A DNA stretch of 64,000 nt from Actinomadura hibisca NBRC 15177 (lineage in GTDB: Bacteria > Actinomycetota > Actinomycetes > Streptosporangiales > Streptosporangiaceae): positions 141,951 to 205,950 of the forward strand of contig NZ_BCRO01000039.1 of the NCBI RefSeq assembly GCF_001552635.1. The letters are read 5' to 3'. Below, piece by piece: positions 42,116 through 50,126 of the stretch. The notes under the pieces were generated by a model that had not been told where the DNA came from, searched no databases, and worked only from the letters and a program-made list of their open reading frames with translations. The translations under genes and the position numbers were made by a program. Within the stretch, counting starts at the first letter, position 1. Each line of letters starts with the position of its first letter.

Positions 42116-43300
42116 GTGGACCCCTCCTACAGCCCGTACGACTACGCCGTCCACGAGGACCCCTACCCGGTGTACGCGCGCCTGCGCGAGGAGGCCCCGC
42201 TCTACCGCAACGAGGAGCTGGGTTTCTGGGCGCTGTCCCGGCACGCCGACGTCGCGGCCGCTTTCCGGGACCACGCGACGTTCTCCAGCAGCAACGGCGT
42301 CTCGCTGGAACCGAGCGCGTGGGGCCCGCACGCCCACCGGACGATGTCGTTCCTGGCGCTGGACCCGCCCCGCCACACCCGGATGCGCGCGCTGGTCTCA
42401 AAAGGGTTCACGCCCCGGCGCGTCAAGGACCTCCACGACGGCATCCTGGAGCTGACCCGCCGCTATCTGGACCCCCTCCTGGAAAAGCGCGAGTGCGACT
42501 TCGTCGCCGACTTCGCGGGCCTGCTCCCCATGGACGTCATCTCGCAGATGATGGGCGTCCCGGAGAGCGACCGCGCCGAGGTGCGGCGGCTCGCCGACGT
42601 CGTGGTGCACCGCGAGGAGGGCCTGAACGACGTCCCGCCCGCCGGGATGGACGCCGCGCTCACCCTCGTCGGCTACTACCAGGACATGGTGGCCGAACGG
42701 CGGCGTGCTCCCAGGCAGGACCTGACCTCGGCCCTGCTGGACGCCGACCTCGATGGCGACCGTCTCACCGACCGCGAGGTCATCGCGTTCCTGTTCCTGA
42801 TGGTGGTCGCCGGGAACGAGACCACCACCAAGCTTCTGGCCAACGCCCTGTACTGGGGCGCCCGCAACCCCGCCCAGGCGGCGAAGCCCTTCGCCGACCC
42901 CGCCCGCGTCGACGACTGGGTGGAGGAGACGCTGCGCTACGACACCTCCAGCCAGATGCTCGCGCGGACCGTCACCCAGGACGTCGTCCTGCACGGCCAG
43001 CGTGTCCCCGAAGGCGAGCGCATGTTGCTGCTGGTCGGCTCCGCCAACCGCGACCCCCGCGTCTTCGAGCGCCCCGACGACTACGACCTCGATCGCGACA
43101 CCTCCCAGCTCGTCAGCTTCGGCGGCGGCCGCCACTTCTGCCTGGGCGCCAACCTCGCCCGCCTGGAGGCCCGGACCGTGCTCGCCGAGCTGACCCGCAG
43201 GGTCGCTTCCTACGAGGTGGACACCGCCAACGCGCGGCGCGTGCACTCCATCAACGTGCGCGGCTTCGCGTCCCTGCCCGTCCGTCTGGAGGTGCGTTAG
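42116..43300 (+). CDS. Cytochrome P450 (CYP123-like position)
   Basis: 394 residues. I-helix VAGNETTT (231-238), ExxR in EETLR (Glu271-Arg274) and the heme-binding FGGGRHFCLGANLAR with ligand Cys342. It is a soluble class I enzyme needing a ferredoxin, supplied three genes later. A GAGGTG site 5 bases before the GTG sets the start. In the mycobacterial arrangement this place is taken by CYP123 (Rv0766c); orthology needs a tree. Substrate unknown. Confidence 0.92.
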   Translation: MDPSYSPYDYAVHEDPYPVYARLREEAPLYRNEELGFWALSRHADVAAAFRDHATFSSSNGVSLEPSAWGPHAHRTMSFLALDPPRHTRMRALVSKGFTPRRVKDLHDGILELTRRYLDPLLEKRECDFVADFAGLLPMDVISQMMGVPESDRAEVRRLADVVVHREEGLNDVPPAGMDAALTLVGYYQDMVAERRRAPRQDLTSALLDADLDGDRLTDREVIAFLFLMVVAGNETTTKLLANALYWGARNPAQAAKPFADPARVDDWVEETLRYDTSSQMLARTVTQDVVLHGQRVPEGERMLLLVGSANRDPRVFERPDDYDLDRDTSQLVSFGGGRHFCLGANLARLEARTVLAELTRRVASYEVDTANARRVHSINVRGFASLPVRLEVR

Positions 43301-44080
43301 ATGCCCCGCTTCGACCCCCACCCCGAACGCAGGCCCGCCGTCGTCACCGGAGCGTCCTCGGGAATCGGCGCGGCCACGGCGACCGCCCTGGCGATGGCCG
43401 GGCACCCGGTCGCCCTGGGCGCGCGCCGCGCCGACAAGTGCGAGGAACTGGCCGCCACGATCCGCGCGGGCGGGGGAGAGGCGTTCGCGCACCCCTTGGA
43501 CGTGGCCGACGGCGACTCGGTGAAGGCGTTCGGGGCCGCCGCCCAAGACGCGCTCGGCCCCGTCGAGGTCGTCGTGTCCAGCGCCGGTGACCTCGCCGCC
43601 GACCGCGTGTACGAGCTGGACTCCGACGCCTTCCTCGCCCAGGTCCAGGTGCACCTGGTCGGCGCGCACCGCCTGGTGTCCCAGTTCGTGCCCGGCATGG
43701 TCGGCCGCCGCCGGGGGGACGTCGTGTTCGTCTCCTCCGACGTGGTTCGCGCGCCTCGCACCCGCATGGGCGCCTACGTCGCCGCCAAGAACGGCGTGGA
43801 GGGCATGGCCCGCGCCATGCAGATGGAGCTGGAGGGCACCGGCGTCCGCGCCTCCATCGTCCGGCCCGGCCCGACCGCCACCGGCATGGGCATGGGCTGG
43901 GACGCCCACACCACCGGCGAGGTCCTGGAGGAGTGGGTCAGGTGGGGCCTGGCCCGCCACCCCTACTTCCTGCGCCCCTCCGATGTGGCGGCCGCCGTCG
44001 CCGCCGTGGTCGCCGCCCCGCGCGGCGCGCACCTGTCGCTGGTGGAAGTGCAGCCCGAAGCCCCGCTGGAGGAACGGTGA
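43301..44080 (+). CDS. Short-chain dehydrogenase/reductase (CYP51 operon)
   Basis: 259 residues. TGASSGIG cofactor loop, SSAGDLAADRVYE in place of NNAG, catalytic VSSDVV and YVAAK, then RPGPTATGMGMGW. The NNAG motif replaced by SSAG is seen in a subset of SDRs. It begins directly after the P450 stop and overlaps CYP51 by GTGA. Likely counterpart of Rv0765c. Confidence 0.92.
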   Translation: MPRFDPHPERRPAVVTGASSGIGAATATALAMAGHPVALGARRADKCEELAATIRAGGGEAFAHPLDVADGDSVKAFGAAAQDALGPVEVVVSSAGDLAADRVYELDSDAFLAQVQVHLVGAHRLVSQFVPGMVGRRRGDVVFVSSDVVRAPRTRMGAYVAAKNGVEGMARAMQMELEGTGVRASIVRPGPTATGMGMGWDAHTTGEVLEEWVRWGLARHPYFLRPSDVAAAVAAVVAAPRGAHLSLVEVQPEAPLEER

Positions 44081-45408
44081 CCATCCCCCTGGTGTCCGGT
44101 GGCCCCGACCACCTGGACGAGCTGCGCTCCGACCCGATCGCCCTGATGCGCCGCGTCCGCGCCGAGTGCGGCGACGTCGGCTCCTTCCGGCTCGGAGGCC
44201 GCGAGGTGGTGCTGCTGTCGGGCGCCGAGGCCAACGAGTTCTTCTTCCGCTCGCCGGACGAGGAGCTCGACCAGGCCGAGGCGTATCCGTTCATGACGCC
44301 GATCTTCGGCGAGGGCGTGGTGTTCGACGCCACCCCCGAGCAGCGCCGCGAGGCCCTGCACAACCAGGCGCTCAAAGGCTCGTTCCTGAAGGGCCACGCC
44401 GCCACCATCGCCGGTGAGGTGGACCGGATGACCGCCGGATGGGGCAAGTCCGGCGAGATCGACCTGCTCGACTGGTTCGCCGAGCTGACGATCTACACCT
44501 CGTCCGCCTGCCTGATCGGCCGCAAGTTCCGCGAGCAGCTCGACCGCCGCTTCGCCGAGCTGTACCACGACCTGGAGCGCGGCACCGACGCGCTCGCCTA
44601 CGTCGACCCCTACGCGCCCATCGACAGCTTCCGCCGCCGCGACGAGGCCCGCCGCGCGCTGGTCGCGCTCGTCCAGGGCATCATGGACGGCCGCGACCCG
44701 CGCCCGCCGCGCGAGGAGCGCGACCTGCTGGACGTGCTGATGTCGCTGAAGGAACCCGACGGCACGGCCAAGTTCGGCGCCGACCAGATCACCGGCATGT
44801 TCATCTCGATGATGTTCGCCGGGCACCACACCTCCTCCGGCACCGCCGCCTGGACCCTCATCGAGCTGCTGCGCAACCCCGCCGTGCTCGCCGACGTCAC
44901 CGCCGAGCTGGACGCCCTGTACGCCGACGGCCGCCAGGTCGAGTTCCAGGCGCTGCGCGCCATCCCGCGCCTGGAGTCGGCGATCAAGGAGGCGCTGCGG
45001 CTGCACCCGCCGCTGATCCTGCTGCTGCGCGTCGCCAAGTCCGACCAGGAGGTGCTGGGCCACCGCGTCCCGGCCGGGACCATGGTCGGGTGCAGCCTCG
45101 CGGTGTCCAACCGCATCCCCGAGGACTTCCCCGACCCTGACGCCTTCGACCCCGCCCGCTACGCCGCGCCCCGCGAGGAGGACCTGCTCAACCGCTGGAC
45201 GTGGGTGCCGTTCGGCGCGGGGCGGCACCGCTGCGTCGGCGCGAACTTCGCCATGATCCAGCTCAAGGCGATCTTCTCGGTGCTGCTGCGCGACTGGGAG
45301 TTCGAGCTGGCGCAACCACCGGACACCTACCGCAACGACCACTCCAAGATGGTCGTGCAGCTCGCCCGCCCCTGCGCCGTCCGCTACCGCCGGAGGAAGC
45401 AGGCGTGA
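44077..45408 (+). CDS. cyp51: CYP51-family cytochrome P450 (sterol 14-alpha-demethylase homologue)
   Basis: 443 residues. Diagnostic CYP51 stretches: AYPFMTPIFGEGVVFDA (B' region), MFAGHHTSSGTAAWTLIELL (I-helix with the CYP51 His), EALRLHPPLILLLRVAK, FGAGRHRCVGANFA with the heme ligand Cys386, and YRNDHSKMVVQLA near the end. It is very close to M. tuberculosis CYP51 by memory. That enzyme removes the 14-alpha methyl of lanosterol-type sterols, though bacteria of this kind usually make no sterol, so the natural substrate is open. GTGA overlaps at both ends. Confidence 0.95.
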   Translation: MTIPLVSGGPDHLDELRSDPIALMRRVRAECGDVGSFRLGGREVVLLSGAEANEFFFRSPDEELDQAEAYPFMTPIFGEGVVFDATPEQRREALHNQALKGSFLKGHAATIAGEVDRMTAGWGKSGEIDLLDWFAELTIYTSSACLIGRKFREQLDRRFAELYHDLERGTDALAYVDPYAPIDSFRRRDEARRALVALVQGIMDGRDPRPPREERDLLDVLMSLKEPDGTAKFGADQITGMFISMMFAGHHTSSGTAAWTLIELLRNPAVLADVTAELDALYADGRQVEFQALRAIPRLESAIKEALRLHPPLILLLRVAKSDQEVLGHRVPAGTMVGCSLAVSNRIPEDFPDPDAFDPARYAAPREEDLLNRWTWVPFGAGRHRCVGANFAMIQLKAIFSVLLRDWEFELAQPPDTYRNDHSKMVVQLARPCAVRYRRRKQA

Positions 45409-45599
45409 GGATCACCGTCGACCTCGACCTGTGCCAGGGCCACGCCATGTGCGAGCTGGAGGCCCCCGAGGTGTTCGAGGTGCCGCCCAGGCAGAAGGTC
45501 CGCGTGCTGGACCCCGAACCCGCCGACGACCTGCGCCCGCAGGTGACCGCCGCCGTCCGCTACTGCCCGACCCGGGCCCTCACCCTTCAGGAGCCCTGA
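45405..45599 (+). CDS. [3Fe-4S]-type ferredoxin of the CYP51 operon
   Basis: 64 residues. RITVDLDLCQGHAMCELEAPEVFEV and RYCPTRALTL give the Cys pattern CxxxxxC...CP, where the second Cys of a 4Fe-4S motif is replaced by His-Ala, as in 3Fe-4S P450 ferredoxins. It hands electrons to CYP51 and probably to the first P450. Its stop and the next start share one base (TGATG). Rv0763c is the counterpart. Confidence 0.95.
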   Translation: MRITVDLDLCQGHAMCELEAPEVFEVPPRQKVRVLDPEPADDLRPQVTAAVRYCPTRALTLQEP

Positions 45600-46150
45600 T
45601 GCCCGCGTTCTCCCGCGCCGAACTGGACGACATGGTGGCGCACTGGCTGGAGACCAACCGCCGCTGCGAGGAGCGGGGCGACTGGCGCCCGCTCGCCGAC
45701 CTCTACACCCCCGACGCCACCTACGGCTGGAACATCGGCCCCGACCAGGACTTCATGGCCGTGGGCCGCGACGAGATCCGCGACCTGGCCCTCGGCTCGG
45801 AGATGGGCGGCCTGGACGGCTGGACCTACCCCTACCAGTCCCTCCTGGTGGACGAGGCGAACGGCCAGGTGGTCGGCTTCTGGAAGCAGGTCGCCGACGC
45901 CGAGCGCCCCGGCGGCGGCCGCTACGAGGTCGCCGGGATCGGCGGGAGCTGGTTCCGGTACGCCGGGGACCGGCAGTGGTCCTGGCAGCGCGACTGGTTC
46001 GACCTCGGCAACGTCACGGCGGTGTTCGTGGAGATGTTGAAGGCCGGGGTGTTGTCGGACGGGATGAAGCGGCGGCTGGACCGGGCGGCGGCGGGCGGGC
46101 CGATCCCCGGCTACTACAAGCGCGGCGAGACCCCGGCCCCACTGTGGTGA
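45599..46150 (+). CDS. NTF2/SnoaL-like protein ending the CYP51 operon
   Basis: 183 residues. The cone-shaped NTF2-like pattern is visible: LDDMVAHWLETNRRCEERGDWRPLADLYTPDATYGWNIGPD, GRDEIRDL, then beta strands GQVVGFWKQVAD and GIGGSWFRYAGD, with a Trp-rich core. It could be an isomerase, lyase or carrier for a hydrophobic substrate. Tight coupling to the ferredoxin gene suggests a place in the same pathway. Probably corresponds to Rv0762c. Confidence 0.8.
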   Translation: MPAFSRAELDDMVAHWLETNRRCEERGDWRPLADLYTPDATYGWNIGPDQDFMAVGRDEIRDLALGSEMGGLDGWTYPYQSLLVDEANGQVVGFWKQVADAERPGGGRYEVAGIGGSWFRYAGDRQWSWQRDWFDLGNVTAVFVEMLKAGVLSDGMKRRLDRAAAGGPIPGYYKRGETPAPLW

Positions 46151-46169
46151 CGTCGGGCCGCCCCCGGGA

Positions 46170-46658
46170 CTAGACCTGCCCCTCGGGCTTGGTCGGCACC
46201 GTGGCCTTGATGGCGTCGCCCAGCTCGATCAGCACGTCCCCGGCCGGCTGGTACTTGGCGGGCACCGTCACCTCCACGTACGCCTGGCGGCTCACCGCCG
46301 TCCAGGTGACCGGATGGTCGGAGGGGTAGCCGAACCAGTCCACGCCGTTGATCGTCTGGAGCTGGGAGGCGGGCTGCAGTGTAGGCGGCCGGGGTACTCC
46401 GCAACGCAGCGCGATCGCGGGGCTGCCCCAGGCGGCCGTCAGCGGCGAGTCGGGAGAGGTGTCGCGGCGCTCCTGGCCGTGCACCTTCTCCGGCAGCCGC
46501 AGCCCGCCGCACAACCGCGCCGTGCTCGCGTCGGGCGTGGGCGCCGCGATCTGGACGGCCCCGTCGCCGCAGCCCGCCGCCAACGCGGCGGGCAGGCAGA
46601 GCGCGGCCGCGAGCACGAAACGTCGAAGGGCGGGGCGTCGAGGGGTGGTGGGGGACAC
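46170..46658 (-). CDS. DUF3515 lipoprotein
   Basis: 162 residues. A signal peptide with AAGC lipobox (lipidated Cys about residue 30) is followed by the DUF3515 core RLCGGLRLPEKVHGQERRDTSPDSPLTAAWGSPAIALRCGVPRP and NGVDWFGYP. Two Cys may form a disulfide. Function unknown. It is part of the conserved actinobacterial block around thiL, where synteny resumes after the accessory region. Confidence 0.92.
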   Translation of the reverse strand: MSPTTPRRPALRRFVLAAALCLPAALAAGCGDGAVQIAAPTPDASTARLCGGLRLPEKVHGQERRDTSPDSPLTAAWGSPAIALRCGVPRPPTLQPASQLQTINGVDWFGYPSDHPVTWTAVSRQAYVEVTVPAKYQPAGDVLIELGDAIKATVPTKPEGQV

Positions 46659-46675
46659 GGGAACGATCAGACCGG

Positions 46676-46909
46676 TCAGATGTGCACGATCGGGCAGGTG
46701 AGGGTCCGCGTGATGCCCTCGACGGCCTGGATCTGCGCCACCACGAGCTTGCCCAGCTCGTCCACGTTGCGCGCCTCCGCCCGCACGATCACGTCGTAGG
46801 GGCCCGTGACGTCCTCGGCGAGCGTCACGCCGGTGATGCCGCCGATCTCGCGGGCCACCTCGGCCGCCTTGCCGACTTCGGTCTGGATGAGGATGTAGGC
46901 CTGCACCAT
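46676..46909 (-). CDS. Lrp/AsnC ligand-binding (RAM) domain protein
   Basis: 77 residues, a stand-alone RAM domain without a helix-turn-helix: VQAYILIQTEVGKAAEVAREIGGITGVTLAEDVTGPYDVIVRAEARNVDELGKLVV. Such proteins assemble in rings and can bind amino acids. The ATG rather than the adjacent GTG is chosen because GGGGAGG lies 5 bases before it. Divergent from thiL, a conserved pairing. Confidence 0.93.
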   Translation of the reverse strand: MVQAYILIQTEVGKAAEVAREIGGITGVTLAEDVTGPYDVIVRAEARNVDELGKLVVAQIQAVEGITRTLTCPIVHI

Positions 46910-47031
46910 CACGTCCTCCCCGGGCGGAGAATTTGCGGTCGAACGGTCACCGTATCGTGTTACGCGCCGCCACGGGGGACCGGGTCCGCCCGTCCTCCCG
47001 CGACCGGGCGGCGCGACCGGGACGGGAGCGG

Positions 47032-47964
47032 ATGGGCACCATCGGGGAACTGGGCGAATTCGGGCTGATCGCCCGGCTGACGCGGCGGCTGCCGCAGGGC
47101 GCGGCGGTCGAGCTCGGACCGGGCGACGACGCCGCCGTGCTCGCCGCGCCGGACGGGCGTGTCGTGGCCACCACCGACCTGCTGACGGAGGGCCGCCACT
47201 TCCGCCGCGACTGGTCGGGCCCCTACGACATCGGCCGCAAGGCCGCCGCGCAGAACCTCGCCGACGTGGTCGCGATGGGCGCGCGCCCCACCGCCCTGCT
47301 CGTCGGCCTCGCGCTGCCCGCCGACACGCCCGTGGAGTGGGTCGAGCGCCTCTACGACGGGCTGGCCGACGAGTGCGCGGAGGCGGGCGCGTCCGTGGCG
47401 GGCGGCGACGTGGTCGCGGCTCCGCAGGTGACCCTCGCCATCACCGCGCTCGGCGACCTGGCGGGGCAGCCGCCGCTGACCCGCGCGGGCGCGCGTCCCG
47501 GCGACGTAGTAGCGGTACGCGGACGGCTCGGCTACTCCTCGGCGGGCCTGGAACTGCTGCGCGACGGCGCGGACGGCCCCGCCGAACTGCTGGCCGCGCA
47601 CCGCCGCCCCAGCCCCCCGTACGAGGCGGGCGCCGAAGCCCGCGCCGCCGGGGCCACCGCCCTGCTGGACACCAGCGACGGCCTGCTCCAGGACCTCGGC
47701 CACATCGCGGCGGCCTCCGGCGTGCGGATCGAGATCGACTCCGCCGCCATGCCCGTCCCGGCGCTCCTCGGCCCCGACGGCCTGCGGCACGCCCTCACCG
47801 GCGGCGAGGACCACGCCTTCGCCGGAACCTTCCCCGCGACCTCGGATCTTCCAGCATCCTGGGACGTTGTCGGCAGCGTCGCGGCGGCCGGCGGGCAGGG
47901 CCCCGGAGTCGCCGTGGACGGCGGGCTCGCGGGCCCGGCCGGATGGGACCATTTCCGCGCGTAG
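47032..47964 (+). CDS. thiL: Thiamine-monophosphate kinase
   Basis: 310 residues. LGPGDDAAVL, TTDLLTEGRHFRRDW, GRKAAAQNLADVVAMGARPTALLVGLALP, SVAGGDVV, DTSDGLLQDLGHIA and LTGGEDHAFAGTFPA. It phosphorylates thiamine phosphate to thiamine diphosphate. The ATG follows GGGAGCGG. thiD lies two genes downstream; no TPP riboswitch is seen. Confidence 0.96.
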   Translation: MGTIGELGEFGLIARLTRRLPQGAAVELGPGDDAAVLAAPDGRVVATTDLLTEGRHFRRDWSGPYDIGRKAAAQNLADVVAMGARPTALLVGLALPADTPVEWVERLYDGLADECAEAGASVAGGDVVAAPQVTLAITALGDLAGQPPLTRAGARPGDVVAVRGRLGYSSAGLELLRDGADGPAELLAAHRRPSPPYEAGAEARAAGATALLDTSDGLLQDLGHIAAASGVRIEIDSAAMPVPALLGPDGLRHALTGGEDHAFAGTFPATSDLPASWDVVGSVAAAGGQGPGVAVDGGLAGPAGWDHFRA

Positions 47965-48053
47965 CCGCACGTGGGACCGGACCGGCGTTTACTGGTCTGG
48001 TAGGCATCTTTGGTGCTGGTTTGGTATACATCCTGTGATCGAAGAGGGATGGG

Positions 48054-48737
48054 ATGGGACGACACACCAAGCTCGGGCACGGCGATGACGAGGGCGCGGC
48101 GGACGACGCCGGGCCGTCGGCCGACCCCTCCCGCGACGCGCGGCGCACCGTCCCCGACGGCCTGCCGGTGCAGGCTCCGCGACCGGAGCCGGCGGCGTCC
48201 GGCGGCAGCCGGATGCCCCTCAACGTCCCGCTCCCGCTGCTGCCGATCGTGGCGGCCGTCGCGGCGGTCGGCGTGGTCGCCTACGCGTTCAGCACCCAGC
48301 AGATCTCCCTGAACTTCGGCGGCGGCGGCACCCACGCGCCGCAGGCCGACGGTCCGCACGACAGCCAGGTCTCCCAGCGCAACCCCGGCCAGCGCGCCAG
48401 CCGCGGCGCCCCCCGCGCCGGCGCCCCCGCGCTCACCGTCGCCTTCCAGGTGACCGGCAGGACCGCCACCGCCTTCCGCGGCACCGCCGTCATCACCAAC
48501 CGCGGCGCGGCCGCGGCCCCCCGCTGGACGCTGGCGTTCGGCTTCCCCGCCACCACCGTGCGCGCCCTGGCGGGCGGCACCGTCGTGCGCACCGGGAAGT
48601 TCGGCTGGGTGCGCAGCCCGGACGGCGCGCCGGGCCTGGCCCCCGGCCAGTCCGTCAAGATCGTGTTCAGCGCGCGCGGCACCGCCGCGCGGCCGTCCTT
48701 CTGCAAGATCAACGGGGCGTCCTGCACGCCGTCCTGA
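48054..48737 (+). CDS. Membrane-anchored CBM2-like protein, CX6C C-terminus
   Basis: 227 residues. Cytoplasmic Asp/Pro-rich start, one membrane segment (PLPLLPIVAAVAAVGVVAYAF, about 60-80), a linker and a C-terminal beta-sandwich (about 128-227) with LTVAFQVTGRTATAFRGTAVITNRGAAAAPRWTLAFGFP, ending in CKINGASC. It is a smaller relative of the protein at 587-1873 by layout and by the terminal CX6C. The aromatic binding face of true CBM2 is poor (few Trp). Lies between thiL and thiD; role unknown. Confidence 0.72.
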   Translation: MGRHTKLGHGDDEGAADDAGPSADPSRDARRTVPDGLPVQAPRPEPAASGGSRMPLNVPLPLLPIVAAVAAVGVVAYAFSTQQISLNFGGGGTHAPQADGPHDSQVSQRNPGQRASRGAPRAGAPALTVAFQVTGRTATAFRGTAVITNRGAAAAPRWTLAFGFPATTVRALAGGTVVRTGKFGWVRSPDGAPGLAPGQSVKIVFSARGTAARPSFCKINGASCTPS

Positions 48738-48768
48738 CCGCGCCGCCCGCCCCTTTACAGTGGGCGGT

Positions 48769-49578
48769 ATGACGCAGAATCCGGCCCCCGCCCAGGCCCC
48801 GCCGCTCGTCCTCACCGTCGCCGGCTCCGACTCCGGCGGCGGCGCCGGGATCCAGGCCGACCTGAAGACGATGCTCGCGCTGGGCGTGCACGGCATGAGC
48901 GTCATCGCCGCCGTCACCGCGCAGAACTCGCTGGGCGTCCAGGGCTACTGGGAGCTGCCGCCCGAGGCCGTGCGCGCGCAGCTGGACTCGGTGTTGTCCG
49001 ACATCGGCGCGCACGCCGTCAAGACCGGGATGCTGGCCTCCACGCCGCTGGTGGAGACCGTCGCCGAGGTGCTGGCCACCGTGGACGCGCCGGTGATCGT
49101 CGACCCGGTCGGGGTGTCCAAGCACGGCGACACGCTGCTGGCCGCGGAGGCCGTCGAGGCGGTGCGCACCCGGCTGCTGCCGGTTGCGACCGTCGCCACC
49201 CCCAACCTGTGGGAGGTCGAGCAGCTCACCGGCGTCAAGGTGGTGGACGAGTCGGGGCTGCGCGAGGCCGCCGAGGCGGTCAAGGCGCTCGGCCCCGCCT
49301 GGGTGCTGATCAAGGGCGGCCACCTGCCCGGCGAGCCCGCCGACCTGCTGTTCGACGGCACGACCGAGCACCGCTTCACCGGCCCCCGGCACGACAACCG
49401 GCACACCCACGGCACCGGCTGCACGCTCGCCTCGGCGATCGCCTCGCACCTGGCGCTCGGCGCGGACGTGCCCACCGCCGTGGCCCGCGCCAAGGAGTAC
49501 GTGACCGGCGCGATCGCGGCCGGGTTCCCGCTCGGCGGGGGCATCGGCCCGGTCGACCACGGCTGGCGGCTGCGCTGA
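48769..49578 (+). CDS. thiD: Hydroxymethylpyrimidine (phosphate) kinase
   Basis: 269 residues, ribokinase-like. VAGSDSGGGAGIQADLKTMLALGVHGMSVIAAVTAQNSLGV, HAVKTGMLAS, VIVDPVGVSKHGD, TPNLWEVEQLTG and the anion hole HGTGCTLASAIA. It makes HMP diphosphate for thiamine synthesis. The start ATG is 32 bases after the CBM2-like gene. Confidence 0.96.
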   Translation: MTQNPAPAQAPPLVLTVAGSDSGGGAGIQADLKTMLALGVHGMSVIAAVTAQNSLGVQGYWELPPEAVRAQLDSVLSDIGAHAVKTGMLASTPLVETVAEVLATVDAPVIVDPVGVSKHGDTLLAAEAVEAVRTRLLPVATVATPNLWEVEQLTGVKVVDESGLREAAEAVKALGPAWVLIKGGHLPGEPADLLFDGTTEHRFTGPRHDNRHTHGTGCTLASAIASHLALGADVPTAVARAKEYVTGAIAAGFPLGGGIGPVDHGWRLR

Positions 49579-49646
49579 CGGGCACGCCGCCGCAGGCCCG
49601 GGCGGGTCACCCGTCCGGGTCGAAGATCGTTGTTTCGGGCAGCACG

Positions 49647-49681
49647 AAAACCGGCCCGTCGGATCGTTCCGACGGACCGGT
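49647..49681 (-). terminator. Terminator of rpmB
   Basis: On the minus strand, CCGGTCCGTCGGA, loop ACGA, TCCGACGGGCCGG, then TTTTCG. Nearly perfect 13-bp stem, 23 bases after the rpmB stop. Confidence 0.88.
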
Positions 49682-49703
49682 CTCGAAGTGTGCGGTGCCC
49701 GCG

Positions 49704-49898
49704 TCAGACGGTCGGCTTGACGACCTTGCCGGCCTTGATGCAGGAGGTGCAGGCGTTGATCCGCTTGGTGCTGCCGTTGAGAACGGCGCGCACCCGCTGG
49801 ATGTTGGGGTTCCAGCGGCGCGGGGTGCGGCGGTGCGAGTGGGAGACGCGCATGCCGAATCCGGGTCCCTTGCCGCAGACGTCGCAGACGGAAGCCAC
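49704..49898 (-). CDS. rpmB: Ribosomal protein bL28, zinc-binding form
   Basis: 64 residues. ASVCDVCGKGPGFGMRVSHSHRRTPRRWNPNIQRVR, then ACTSCIKAGKVVK. Two CxxC pairs mark the zinc-containing (C+) type. Actinobacteria often keep a second, Cys-free L28 for zinc limitation, so this is the zinc-replete copy. The GTG start is fixed by family alignment. Divergent from the DAK2 gene. Confidence 0.95.
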   Translation of the reverse strand: MASVCDVCGKGPGFGMRVSHSHRRTPRRWNPNIQRVRAVLNGSTKRINACTSCIKAGKVVKPTV

Positions 49899-50126
49899 GG
49901 GAAACTCCAAGTGGGTGTCGGTGCTGTGATAATCGGCGGGTCTCGCTGGCCCGAGCCGGGCACCAGGAGCGCTCACCGATGGGCGCCTCGGGACGAGGCG
50001 CATGGATCAGAGTAGCCGACCGCGCGTCCGGTATGCGAATCGGCCTGCGGATTCACCGGTGATCGGTTCCCAAGGAGGGGTCCCGCACGGTACAGAGGTA
50101 ACCCGGACACAGGGAGGGGAACCAGG

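Noticed and set aside
46910..47031. TPP riboswitch upstream of thiL/thiD
   Set aside because: I could not find the conserved CTGAGA and ACCTGATC elements in either upstream region.
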